Source: Alphaproteobacteria bacterium (GTDB taxonomy: Bacteria; Pseudomonadota; Alphaproteobacteria; Rhodobacterales; Rhodobacteraceae). From it: a DNA stretch of 64,000 nt. Both the position numbers and the translations under genes were made by a program. Below, piece after piece: positions 45,754-55,502 of the stretch; position 1 is the stretch's first letter, and each line of letters begins with the position of its first letter. The notes beneath the pieces were generated by a model. That model worked only from the letters and a program-made list of their open reading frames with translations. It ran no database searches and had not been told where the DNA came from. The stretch is taken from the NCBI GenBank assembly GCA_030427145.1, contig JAUHWT010000009.1, positions 62,001 through 126,000 of the forward strand. Direction: 5' to 3'.

Positions 45754-45777
45754 ATATTCGTGACAGTGGAGATTCGG

Positions 45778-46692
45778 ATGCGTTCAATTGACAGTCAGGG
45801 AACCAGCCCTCAGACTTTGGATCAACAGGAACCCCAGGCAGCATTACTGACGCTGCTCAATGGACAAATGGCCGCACTGAAAACCCTTGCCGACGCGACC
45901 ACCCCTCTGGAACAGGGCGCGCGCGCCATGGCCGACGCGATCCGCGCAGGCGGCAACCTCAACTACGTCGCCGCCGGCAGCTCCGGCATCATGACACTGG
46001 CCGACGCGGCCGAACTGCCCGGCACCTTTGGCATTCCCGCCGACCGCATCGCCATCCACATGGCCGGCGGCACGCCCCAGGGCGCGGTCATGCCCGGCGA
46101 TACCGAGGACGAAACCGAACAGGCCGCGACCATCGCGGACGCGCTTGGCGAAAATGACGTGGTCATCTCCGTCGCGGCGAGCGGCACAACCCCCTGGACC
46201 TGCCGCATCACCGAACTTGCCCACGCCCGGGGCATCACCACCATCGCCATCCACAACAGCCCGGGCTCCGCCCTCGGACGCCACGCGGACGTTGAGATCT
46301 GCCTGCCCACCGGCTCCGAACCGATCGAGGGCTCCACACGCCTCGGCGCGGGCACCGCGCAGAAGGCCGCCCTCAATCTGATGTCGAGCCTCATGGGCGT
46401 GATGCTCGGGCACGTGCATGACGGCCGCATGGTCAACCTGCACGTCGACAACGCCAAACTCCGCGACCGCGCCGTGCGCATGGTGTCCGACATTTCCGGC
46501 ACCGATCCCGCGACAGCACGGGCCGCTCTTGAAACCACCGGGCACCGCGTCAAACCCGCGGTTCTCGTGGCGCTTGGCCACACGGCGGACGATGCCGAGG
46601 CCCTGCTCACCAAAAATAACCAGACGTTGCGTCCGATACTGGATGCGCGCAAAACTGACGACCAAACCACGAAACAGGGAGTTTCACCGTGA
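45778..46692 (+). CDS. murQ: N-acetylmuramic acid 6-phosphate etherase
   Basis: A 304-aa SIS-domain enzyme that removes D-lactate from MurNAc-6-phosphate, giving GlcNAc-6-phosphate. The catalytic glutamates match E. coli MurQ Glu83 and Glu114: here E79 (ADAAELPGTFG) and E110 (GDTEDETE), offset by four residues. Further landmarks: 'AAGSSGIMTLADAAE', 'SVAASGTTPW', 'GSTRLGAGTAQKAALNLMSS' (20 aa) and 'NLHVDNAKLRDRAVRMV'. The ATG at 45778 has GGAG 7 nt upstream; the longer frame to 45697 runs through the operator box. The stop overlaps the next gene (GTGA). Confidence 0.92.
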   Translation: MRSIDSQGTSPQTLDQQEPQAALLTLLNGQMAALKTLADATTPLEQGARAMADAIRAGGNLNYVAAGSSGIMTLADAAELPGTFGIPADRIAIHMAGGTPQGAVMPGDTEDETEQAATIADALGENDVVISVAASGTTPWTCRITELAHARGITTIAIHNSPGSALGRHADVEICLPTGSEPIEGSTRLGAGTAQKAALNLMSSLMGVMLGHVHDGRMVNLHVDNAKLRDRAVRMVSDISGTDPATARAALETTGHRVKPAVLVALGHTADDAEALLTKNNQTLRPILDARKTDDQTTKQGVSP

Positions 46693-47945
46693 AAAAACAC
46701 ACACTTGGCAGCGCGCTGCTCGCCAGCACCTTCCTCTCGGCGGGCCTTGCCTCCGCCCAGGACGTAACCCTCACCATCGAAAGCTGGCGCAACGACGACC
46801 TGCTCATTTGGCAGGATCAGATCATCCCCGCCTTTGAGGCCGCCCATCCAGGCATCAAGCTTCAGTTCACCCCCTCGGCCCCGGCCGAATACAACGCCGT
46901 GCTGAATTCCAAACTCGACGCGGGCTCCGCCGGCGACCTCATCACCTGCCGCCCCTTCGACGCCTCCCTTGCCCTCTATGAGGCCGGACAGCTTGCCGAT
47001 CTCTCTGATCTCGACGGCATGTCCAACTTCTCCGACGTGGCCAAATCCGGCTGGAGCACCGATGACGGCTCTGCCACCTTCTGCGTCCCGATGGCCTCCG
47101 TGATCCACGGCTTCATCTACAACGCCGAAGCCTTCGAGGAACTCGGCATCGAGGAACCCAAAACCGTCGACGAGTTCTTCTCCGTACTCAACACCATCAA
47201 GGAGGACGGCACATACATCCCAATGGCCATGGGCACCAATGACCAGTGGGAAGCCGCCACCATGGGCTACAACAACATCGGCCCGAACTACTGGAAAGGC
47301 GAGGAAGGCCGCCTGGCCCTGATCTCCGGCGAACAGAAACTCACCGACGAGGCCTGGGTCGCCCCCTATGAACAGCTCGCCCGCTGGGCCGATTATCTCG
47401 GCGACGGTTTTGAGGCCCAGACCTATCCCGACAGCCAGAACCTCTTCACCCTCGGCCGCGCCGCCATCTACCCGGCCGGATCCTGGGAGATCGCGGGCTT
47501 CAACACCCAGGCCGATTTCGAAATGGGCGCCTTCCCGCCCCCCGTCCCGAACGAGGGCGACGAGTGCTACATCTCCGACCACACGGACATCGCGCTCGGC
47601 ATGAACGCGGCCACAGAAAACCCCGAAGCCGCCAAAACCTTCCTCAACTGGGTCGGTTCGCCCGAGTTCGCGGAAATGTACTCCAACGCCCTGCCGGGCT
47701 TCTTCTCGCTCTCAAGCCACGAGATCTCGCTTGAGGACCCGCTCGCCCAGGAATTCGTCTCCTGGCGCAGCGAGTGCAACTCCACGATCCGGTCCACCTA
47801 CCAGATCCTGTCCCGCGGCACGCCGAACCTGGAAAACGACACCTGGAACGCCTCGGCCCAGGTCATCCGCGGCGCTGAAAGCCCCGCCGACGCCGGCGCC
47901 CGCCTCCAGGAAGGCCTGGCCAGCTGGTACGAACCCCAGCAGTAA
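46689..47945 (+). CDS. ABC sugar-binding protein (CUT1 family)
   Basis: A 418-aa periplasmic solute-binding protein of the MalE/UgpB type. The signal peptide (LGSALLASTFLSAGLASAQD, cleaved after residue 23) is followed by 'VTLTIESWRNDDLLIWQDQI' (20 aa) and 'AAIYPAGSWEI', typical for oligosaccharide binders. It starts at GTG 46689 in a 4-bp overlap with murQ, so it is part of the murQ transcript. Context points to GlcNAc, MurNAc or their disaccharides as ligand; this is inference. Confidence 0.88.
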   Translation: MKKHTLGSALLASTFLSAGLASAQDVTLTIESWRNDDLLIWQDQIIPAFEAAHPGIKLQFTPSAPAEYNAVLNSKLDAGSAGDLITCRPFDASLALYEAGQLADLSDLDGMSNFSDVAKSGWSTDDGSATFCVPMASVIHGFIYNAEAFEELGIEEPKTVDEFFSVLNTIKEDGTYIPMAMGTNDQWEAATMGYNNIGPNYWKGEEGRLALISGEQKLTDEAWVAPYEQLARWADYLGDGFEAQTYPDSQNLFTLGRAAIYPAGSWEIAGFNTQADFEMGAFPPPVPNEGDECYISDHTDIALGMNAATENPEAAKTFLNWVGSPEFAEMYSNALPGFFSLSSHEISLEDPLAQEFVSWRSECNSTIRSTYQILSRGTPNLENDTWNASAQVIRGAESPADAGARLQEGLASWYEPQQ

Positions 47946-48017
47946 CGCCGCCTGCGAACCCAACAATGCACCGGGCGACACCCGCCCGGCGCACCACAGC
48001 GTGACAGGGGGACAGCC

Positions 48018-48941
48018 ATGGCTGAGCAGACAGGGAAAAAATTCAACTGGCATATCGTCGTGTTTCTCGCCCCGGCGGTGCTTGTCTACACGGCGGTGAT
48101 GATCTTCCCGCTCTTCAACACGCTACGCCTGGCCCTCTACACGGAAACCGAGAACATCCGCCAGTTCGTCGGCCTCGACAATTTCCGCACCCTGTTTGGC
48201 GATCCCCGCTGGTCGGAGAGCTTCTGGAACGCGCTCGCCAACAATTTCTGGTTCTTCTTCATCCACATGCTGGTGCAAAACCCCATCGGCATACTTCTGG
48301 CCGCGATCCTCTCCCACCCGCGCCTGCGTTTCGCGGGGTTCTACCGCACCGCGATTTTCATCCCCACGATCCTCTCCTTCGTGATCGTGGGCTTCGCCTG
48401 GAAACTGATCCTCTCGCCCATCTGGGGCATCGCGCCCTCCCTGCTCGACGCGGTGGGCCTCAAGAGCCTCTTCGCCCCCTGGCTGGGCCGCGAGGAATAC
48501 GCCCTGACCACCCTGGCTCTCATCTCCGTTTGGCAGTTCGTGGGCATCCCTATGATGCTGATCTACGCGGCCCTGCTCTCGATCCCCGAGGAAATGCTCG
48601 AGGCGGGCGAGATCGACGGCATCACCGGCGCATCGGCCTTCTGGAAAATCAAGCTGCCCCTGATCCTGCCCTCGATCGGCATCATCTCGATCCTGACCTT
48701 CGTGGGCAATTTCAACGCCTTCGATTTGATCTACGCAGCCCAGGGCGCGCTCGCGGGACCTGACTTCGCCACAGATATTCTGGGCACGTATCTTTACCGC
48801 ACCTTCTTCGGCTTCCAGCTGCAGCTCGGCGACCCCCACATGGGCTCCACCATCGCCACGGCCATGTTCGCCATCATTCTGATCGGGGTCTGCATATACC
48901 TGTTCGGGATCCAGACCCGTCTGCGGAGGTACCAGTTCTGA
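48018..48941 (+). CDS. ABC sugar permease 1 (MalF type)
   Basis: A 307-aa inner-membrane protein with six helices. The EAA loop is 'YAALLSIPEEMLEAGEIDGI' (20 aa), with 'GASAFWKIKLPLILPSIGII' (20 aa) after it, typical of CUT1 permeases. A GGGGGACA site lies before the ATG. It overlaps permease 2 by one base (TGATG). Works with the binding protein upstream and the ATPase at 51131. Confidence 0.9.
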   Translation: MAEQTGKKFNWHIVVFLAPAVLVYTAVMIFPLFNTLRLALYTETENIRQFVGLDNFRTLFGDPRWSESFWNALANNFWFFFIHMLVQNPIGILLAAILSHPRLRFAGFYRTAIFIPTILSFVIVGFAWKLILSPIWGIAPSLLDAVGLKSLFAPWLGREEYALTTLALISVWQFVGIPMMLIYAALLSIPEEMLEAGEIDGITGASAFWKIKLPLILPSIGIISILTFVGNFNAFDLIYAAQGALAGPDFATDILGTYLYRTFFGFQLQLGDPHMGSTIATAMFAIILIGVCIYLFGIQTRLRRYQF

Positions 48942-49786
48942 TGTCCACCGCCACCGCACGCTCGAACCTCGGCAACACCATTGCCGCCCATGCGATCCTC
49001 ATCACCTGGACCGTAATCGCCCTCTTCCCGGTCTTCGTGATCCTCATCAACAGCCTGAAGACCCGCAAGGCCATCTTCCGCGAGCCGCTGGCCCTGCCCA
49101 ATGCCGAGAGCTTTTCGCTGGTGGGCTATCAGACCGTCGCAAAGCAGGGTGATTTCTTCCTCTATTTCCAGAATTCGATGATCGTCACGGTGGTTTCCCT
49201 GACCTTCATCCTGCTCTTCGGGGCCATGGCCGCCTTCGCGCTGTCCGAGTACCGCTTCCGGGGCAACAGCCTGATGGGACTCTACCTGGCGCTGGGCATT
49301 ATGATCCCCATCCGCATCGGAACCGTTGCGATCCTGGAAATGATGGTCGCCACCGGTCTCGTGAACACGCTCACCGCCCTTATTCTGGTCTATACCGCGC
49401 AGGGCTTACCGCTGGCCGTGTTCATCCTCTCGGAATTCATGCGCCAGGTGTCCGAGGACCTCAAAAACGCCGGCCGCATCGACGGCCTCTCGGAATACGC
49501 CATCTTCTTCCGCCTGGTCCTGCCCCTCGTGCGCCCCGCCATGGCGACGGTGGCCGTGTTCAACATGATCCCCATCTGGAACGACCTCTGGTTCCCGCTG
49601 ATCCTGGCCCCCGGCGAGGAGACCAAGACCCTCACGCTCGGCTCCCAGGTCTTCATCGGCCAGTTCGTTACCGACTGGAACGCGGTTTTGTCGGCCCTGT
49701 CGCTGGCAATCCTGCCCGCTCTGGTTCTCTACCTGATCTTCTCGAGGCAGCTCATTCGCGGCATTACCTCCGGAGCGGTGAAATGA
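48941..49786 (+). CDS. ABC sugar permease 2 (MalG type)
   Basis: A 281-aa six-helix permease. Its EAA loop is 'EFMRQVSEDLKNAGRIDGLS' (20 aa) followed by 'FFRLVLPLVRPAMATVAVF', as in MalG/LacG. The start shares a base with the permease 1 stop. The C-terminal 'FSRQLIRGITSGAVK' is the family ending. Second membrane half of the same CUT1 importer. Confidence 0.9.
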   Translation: MSTATARSNLGNTIAAHAILITWTVIALFPVFVILINSLKTRKAIFREPLALPNAESFSLVGYQTVAKQGDFFLYFQNSMIVTVVSLTFILLFGAMAAFALSEYRFRGNSLMGLYLALGIMIPIRIGTVAILEMMVATGLVNTLTALILVYTAQGLPLAVFILSEFMRQVSEDLKNAGRIDGLSEYAIFFRLVLPLVRPAMATVAVFNMIPIWNDLWFPLILAPGEETKTLTLGSQVFIGQFVTDWNAVLSALSLAILPALVLYLIFSRQLIRGITSGAVK

Positions 49787-49810
49787 CCGGGTTTTATCGC
49801 GCCACTTCAA

Positions 49811-49892
49811 CCCTCCCGCCCGGCGGCACCGCCGGGCTGCGCCGACCCTCCCCCCGGAGGCGCATTCGCGCCCCCAGGGTCAGCGCCGCCCT
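49811..49892 (+). repeat. Copy B of the ~85-bp dispersed repeat
   Basis: Contains CCCGCCCGGCGGC-ACC-GCCGGGC as a hairpin, then CCCCCCGGAGGCGC...GCGCCCCC as another. It is the most diverged of the three copies in its second half (CAGGGTCAGCGCCG). Confidence 0.6.
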
Positions 49893-49952
49893 TATTTCAT
49901 GGGCGGAACCGGTCAGCAGTTTTCCGTCTGAACCAGTACGCCCCCATCTCAA

Positions 49953-50037
49953 CTGCCCCGCCCGGTGGCCACACCGGGCAGCGCCGACCTCCCCCATGGG
50001 AGGCGCTGACGCGCCCCCCGAGGTCCGCGATGCCCTC
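49953..50037 (+). repeat. Copy C of the ~85-bp dispersed repeat
   Basis: CTGCCCCGCCCGGTGGCCACACCGGGCAG forms a stem; CCTCCCCCATGGGAGGCGCT and CCCCGAGGTC...TGCCCTC agree closely with copy A at 22352-22437. Confidence 0.65.
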
Positions 50038-50093
50038 ATCTCCAAGGCCCAGGCGCCCAGCAAAACCACCCAACACCCCAACGAGGCCCACCC

Positions 50094-51130
50094 ATGACCC
50101 GCACACTCATCGCAGGCCTCGGCAACATGGGCCTCTCCCACGCGCTCGCCCATCACAACCACACGGACAGCGAGGTTGTGGCACTGGTCAACCGCTCCAC
50201 CCCCGACCTGCCTGACGAACTCCAAACCTACCCCCTCCACACCGACTTCCACACGGCACTCACTGAAACCAAACCCGACCTCGCCGTCATCGCCACCTAC
50301 TCCGACAGCCACGCCGATCTCGCCATCGCGGCCATGAACGCGGGCGCGGACGTCTTCGTGGAAAAACCCCTGGCAACAACCGTCGCCGACGCCGAACGCG
50401 TCGTCAACACGGCCAAAAAACTGAACCGCAAACTCGTCATCGGCTACATCCTCCGCCACCACCCAAGCTGGATCAAACTCGTCTCGCTGGCCCGCGACCT
50501 CCAAGGGCCTTACGTCTTCCGCCTCAACCTAAACCAGCAATCAACCGGCCCCACCTGGGACACCCACAAATCCCTGATGCGGACCACATCCCCCATCGTG
50601 GACTGCGGCGTGCATTACGTGGACGTCATGTGCCAGATTACCGACGCCAAACCCGTGCGCGTCCACGGCATGGGATTACGATTGAGCAATGAGATCGCCC
50701 CTGACATGTATAATTACGGACAGTTCCAGGTGATCTTTGCGGACGGCTCCGTCGGCTGGTACGAGGCCGGCTGGGGCCCGATGATGTCGGAAACCGCCCA
50801 TTTCGTGAAAGACATCGTCTCCCCCAACGGCTCCATCTCCATCGTTGAGGACACCGGCGAAACCTCCGATTCCATCGAAGGCCACACAAAGGTCGGCAGC
50901 CTCCTGCTCCACCACGCCAATGAGCGTCCCGACGAGCGTATGGACATGGAAAACGAACCCGGCCACCAGGAACTTTGCGACGCGGAACAGGCCTACATGC
51001 TCCGCGCCATTGCCGAGGACATCGAACTCACCCGCCACATGCAGGACGCGGTTGCATCCCTGCGCATCTGTCTTGCCGCCGACGAAAGCATCCGCACCGG
51101 CCAACCGATTCAGCTCCAGGAGCCCGCCGA

Positions 51131-51134
<4 letters not shown>
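50094..51134 (+). CDS. Gfo/Idh/MocA family oxidoreductase
   Basis: A 346-aa NAD(P)-dependent sugar oxidoreductase: N-terminal Rossmann 'TLIAGLGNMGLSHALAH', the family's 'VFVEKPLATT' (EKP motif), and the C-terminal half with 'GVHYVDVMCQIT' catalytic His region. Such enzymes oxidise or isomerise sugars at C1, C3 or elsewhere. It sits in the murQ-ABC operon between the permeases and the ATPase, with a 4-bp ATGA overlap to the ATPase gene. An additional route for sugar modification is suggested, but the substrate is unknown. Confidence 0.88.
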
Positions 51135-52120
<986 letters not shown>

Positions 52121-52386
52121 AACCCGTGCAAATTCGGCCATTTTCGGCAAAACCCCGTGCAATCTGTGCCATTTGACTCACAATCTGTGCCAAATGACTC
52201 TCAATCTGCGCCACCCGGACAGCAATCCGTGCCACTTTGGAGCAAAAAAGGACCACCTGAGGCCCCCGAAACACGCCGTTTTTTCCCAACCCACTGTTGA
52301 AAACGGCAAGTCAGCAGAGTTACATCCCCTCCTGGAAAGTGGGTGGACGTGGTCAGATTCGTGGACCGTCCGACAGGGAGACCGCG
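52121..52386. other. 266-bp region between the sugar operon and speA with a 21-bp repeat array
   Basis: Holds the speA promoter region and the repeats at 52129-52243. No terminator with a U-run is seen after the ATPase stop. The last 80 bp before speA are not repetitive. Confidence 0.5.
52129..52243. repeat. Five-unit 21-bp repeat array
   Basis: Four directly adjacent 21-bp units (52160-52180, 52181-52201, 52202-52222, 52223-52243) begin with CAATCTGTGCCA or close variants (CAATCTGCGCCA, CAATCCGTGCCA). A more diverged unit (CAAATTCGGCCA) lies at 52129-52149, separated by 10 bp. The 21-bp period is two helical turns and also exactly seven codons. Confidence 0.75.
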
Positions 52387-54270
52387 ATGGAAAACGACAG
52401 TCCTCACGACATTTACGGGATTGAAAACTGGGGCGGCGGCATGATCTCCGTGCTGCCCGACGGCGACATCGGCCTGGGCAACCCGCTCGACTCCTCCATG
52501 CCCCGCATGAGCCTGCCCGAGATCGTTAAAGGCCTGAAACAAAGGGGAATTCAGACCCCGCTCCTGCTGCGCGTGAAGCCGTTTCTGGAAAACGGCGTGC
52601 GTCAGATCAACGAAAGTTTCGCGGAAGTCATCGAGACTCTCGGCTACAAAAACGCCTATCGCGGCGTCTTCCCGATCAAGGTCAACCAGCAGGCCCAGGT
52701 GATCGAAAGCATCGTCGAGTACGGCCGCAAATACCATTACGGGCTCGAGGCCGGCTCCAAACCCGAACTGGTGATCGCCCTGTCAAAATCCCTCTCCAAA
52801 GAGGCGATGATCATCTGCAACGGTGTCAAGGACGCCGAGTTCGTCCGCCTCGCAATTCTCTCCCGAAAAATCGGCTTCAACACGGTTATCGTACTGGAAA
52901 GTCGAAAGGAATTGGACACGGTCCTCGACGTCGCGGAAGAGTTGGGGGAGGAGCCGCTGCTGGGCGTGCGCATCAAACTGACCCACCAGATCGGCGGCAA
53001 CTGGGCCGAAAGCTCCGGCGACCGCTCGACTTTTGGCATGAACACCGACCAGATCGTGTCCGTGATCGACCGCCTCAAACAGGCCGGACTCCTGCACTGT
53101 CTGATGCTCCAGCACTCCCATCTCGGCTCGCAAATCCCCGACGTCAACGACGTCCGCCGCGCCGTGACGGAGGCCTGCCGCTATTTCTCGGAGCTGAAAT
53201 CCGAGGGCGCGCCGCTGACCCATCTCGACCTTGGTGGCGGTTTAGGCATTGATTATACAGGGGAAAAAACCGCTTCTCCTAATTCGATCAACTACACGAT
53301 ACGGGAATACTGCTCCAACGTGGTCGAGACCGTGGCCTATTCCATGGACGAAGCGGGGCTGGATCACCCGGTCATCATCACCGAGAGCGGCCGCGCGGTT
53401 GTGGCCAACTCCAGCATCCTTGTCTTCGACGTGCTGGAAACCACGCTCTACGACACACCCGACGCCCCTGAACCGCAGGAAGGTGACCACCACCTGTTGA
53501 GCGACATGCGCGGCATCCTGGCATATCTTGTGCCGGAACGCATGCAGGAGTGTATCAACGACGCGGTTTATTACCGCAACGAAATGCGCGCCCTGTTCCG
53601 CCGCGGCTATATCGGCCTGCGCGAAATGGCTCGGGGTGAACGCACGCACATGGCCATCATGTCCCGCATCCGCGGCATCGCCCAGGCCAGCGAACTGACC
53701 CCTGAAATCGGCGTGCAGCTGAATCAGATCGCGGACATATATCACTGTAATTTCTCACTTTTTCAATCCCTTCCGGATGTCTGGGCCATTGATCAGATCC
53801 ACCCCGTCGTGCCGCTTCAGCGCCTGAACGAGGAGCCCGGACGCCGCGCGATCCTCTCGGACATCACCTGCGACAGCGACGGCAAGGTCGACAGTTTCAT
53901 CCTCTCCGGCGGCCTCTCGCCGTCCCTTCCGGTGCATTCCATCGCGGATGACGAGGAATACTTCATCGGCGCCTTCATCGTCGGCGCCTACCAGGAGACG
54001 CTCGGAGACCTCCACAACCTCTTCGGCGACACCAATGTCGCCACCGTCGACCTCCGCCCCGATGGCGGCGTGCACCTGCTTCAGGACACTGAGGGCGACA
54101 CGATCCACGAGGTTCTGAGCTATGTGGAATACAACCCGCGCGACATGATCGCGAGTTTCAAAAAACACGTGGACGAGGCCGCCTCCGACGGGCACCTCAC
54201 ACCCGCGGACCGCAAGCAGCTGATCCGGGAATATACCGACAGCATAAATGGTTACACCTACTACGAGTGA
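52387..54270 (+). CDS. speA: Biosynthetic arginine decarboxylase
   Basis: A 627-aa PLP enzyme (fold III) converting arginine to agmatine. The PLP lysine is in 'YRGVFPIKVNQQAQVIES' and other marks are 'YGLEAGSKPELVIALS', 'HSHLGSQIPDV', 'LDLGGGLGIDYTG', 'ITESGRAVVA' and 'CDSDGKVDSFI' with the substrate-binding 'DSDG' motif. Length is that of SpeA. The ATG at 52387 follows CAGGGAG. First gene of the polyamine operon. Confidence 0.95.
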   Translation: MENDSPHDIYGIENWGGGMISVLPDGDIGLGNPLDSSMPRMSLPEIVKGLKQRGIQTPLLLRVKPFLENGVRQINESFAEVIETLGYKNAYRGVFPIKVNQQAQVIESIVEYGRKYHYGLEAGSKPELVIALSKSLSKEAMIICNGVKDAEFVRLAILSRKIGFNTVIVLESRKELDTVLDVAEELGEEPLLGVRIKLTHQIGGNWAESSGDRSTFGMNTDQIVSVIDRLKQAGLLHCLMLQHSHLGSQIPDVNDVRRAVTEACRYFSELKSEGAPLTHLDLGGGLGIDYTGEKTASPNSINYTIREYCSNVVETVAYSMDEAGLDHPVIITESGRAVVANSSILVFDVLETTLYDTPDAPEPQEGDHHLLSDMRGILAYLVPERMQECINDAVYYRNEMRALFRRGYIGLREMARGERTHMAIMSRIRGIAQASELTPEIGVQLNQIADIYHCNFSLFQSLPDVWAIDQIHPVVPLQRLNEEPGRRAILSDITCDSDGKVDSFILSGGLSPSLPVHSIADDEEYFIGAFIVGAYQETLGDLHNLFGDTNVATVDLRPDGGVHLLQDTEGDTIHEVLSYVEYNPRDMIASFKKHVDEAASDGHLTPADRKQLIREYTDSINGYTYYE

Positions 54271-54289
54271 AATGACGGGGAGCAATCTG

Positions 54290-55495
54290 ATGGGGAATGT
54301 ACTGGTAATTGGCGCCGGCGGCGTGAGTTCCGCGGCCGTTAACAAAATGGCCATGAACGCCGATATCTTCACCTCGATCACGCTGGCCTCGCGCCGGAAG
54401 TTCAAGTGTGATGAGATCGCCGCTGGCGTGAAGGAACGCACGGGCGTGGAGATTTCCACGGCCGAGGTTGAGGCCATGGACACGCCCGCCGTGGTCGAGC
54501 TGATCAAATCCACCGGGGCGGAACTGTTGGTGAACCTGGCCCTGCCCTACCAGGATCTGGCGCTGATGGATGCCTGTCTTGAGGCCGGAATTCACTACCT
54601 CGACACGGCCAATTACGAGCCGGAGGATGATGCGAAGTTTGAGTATCACTGGCAGTGGGCCTACGAGGAAAAGTTTGAGGAACAGGGACTTACGGCGATC
54701 CTGGGCTCCGGCTTCGATCCCGGCGTGACCTCCGTTTTTGCGACCTGGCTGAAAAAACACAAACTCGACACCATCCGCCAGATTGACGTGCTCGACTGCA
54801 ATGGCGGCGACAACGGCATGCCCTTCGCCACCAACTTCAACCCGGAGATCAACATCCGTGAGGTCACCGCCGATGCCCGCCACTGGGAAAACGGCGACTG
54901 GGTCACGACCCCCGCCATGACCAAAAAGGTCACGTTCGACTTCCCCGGCGTGGGCGAGAAGAACATGTACCTGATGTATCACGAGGAACTGGAAAGCCTC
55001 TCGACCCATTTCCCGGAGATCGAGCGCGCCCGGTTCTGGATGACCTTTGGTGATGCCTATATCAACCACGTCACGGTACTGCAGAATGTCGGCATGACGG
55101 GCATCGAGCCGGTGATGCATGACGGCAAGGAAATCATCCCGCTTCAGTTCCTGAAAACCGTGCTGCCCGATCCGGGCGAGCTTGGTGCGCTGACCAAGGG
55201 CAAGACCTGTATCGGTGACATTGCCACTGGTGAAAAAGACGGCGAAACAAAGACTTATTACATCTACAACATCTGCGACCATGAGGAATGCTACCGCGAG
55301 GTCGGCAGCCAGGCGGTCTCCTACACAACCGGCGTACCGGCCATGATCGGGGCCGCGATGGTGCTGAAAGGCATCTGGCGCGATCCGGGTGTGTGGAACA
55401 TGGAGCAGCTCGATCCAGACGCGTTCATGGACATGCTGAACACCCAGGGTTTGCCCTGGGAAGTTCACGAACTGTCCGGTCCGGTGGAGTTCTAA
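54290..55495 (+). CDS. Carboxynorspermidine/carboxyspermidine synthase
   Basis: A 401-aa saccharopine-dehydrogenase-like reductase that condenses aspartate-beta-semialdehyde with putrescine (or diaminopropane) using NADPH. The nucleotide-binding start is 'VLVIGAGGVSSAAVNKMAM', with 'ADLLVNLALPYQDLALMDACL'-like 'LLVNLALPYQDLALMDACL' and 'GSGFDPGVTSVFATW'. The ATG at 54290 has GGGGAG 7 nt upstream; an open frame to 54248 overlaps speA. The next gene encodes the matching decarboxylase, which supports this role over lysine-pathway saccharopine reductase. Confidence 0.9.
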   Translation: MGNVLVIGAGGVSSAAVNKMAMNADIFTSITLASRRKFKCDEIAAGVKERTGVEISTAEVEAMDTPAVVELIKSTGAELLVNLALPYQDLALMDACLEAGIHYLDTANYEPEDDAKFEYHWQWAYEEKFEEQGLTAILGSGFDPGVTSVFATWLKKHKLDTIRQIDVLDCNGGDNGMPFATNFNPEINIREVTADARHWENGDWVTTPAMTKKVTFDFPGVGEKNMYLMYHEELESLSTHFPEIERARFWMTFGDAYINHVTVLQNVGMTGIEPVMHDGKEIIPLQFLKTVLPDPGELGALTKGKTCIGDIATGEKDGETKTYYIYNICDHEECYREVGSQAVSYTTGVPAMIGAAMVLKGIWRDPGVWNMEQLDPDAFMDMLNTQGLPWEVHELSGPVEF

Positions 55496-55502
55496 GCCGC
55501 CA

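Larger units (their letters stand above)
45623..45777. promoter_or_regulatory. Divergent control region of the amino-sugar locus
   Basis: A 155-bp, AT-rich region between the kinase (minus) and murQ (plus). It holds two mirrored GGTATT-N5-GGTATT boxes, one near each start codon, and a central 17-bp palindrome. It must contain both promoters, so binding here could repress both operons at once. Confidence 0.7.
49787..50093. other. 307-bp intergenic region inside the sugar operon, filled by repeats
   Basis: No gene is supported between permease 2 and the oxidoreductase. Two copies of the ~85-bp repeat (49811-49892, 49953-50037) occupy over half of it. Such structures inside an operon could stabilise the upstream mRNA or cause partial termination, lowering ATPase and oxidoreductase levels relative to the permeases. 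Confidence 0.55.

Noticed and set aside
49783-50097. A 104-codon open frame after the second sugar permease
   Set aside because: It consists of two repeat copies and has no ribosome-binding site or protein-like composition.
52129-52243. CRISPR array
   Set aside because: Units are contiguous 21-bp repeats without unique 30-bp spacers and there are no cas genes nearby.
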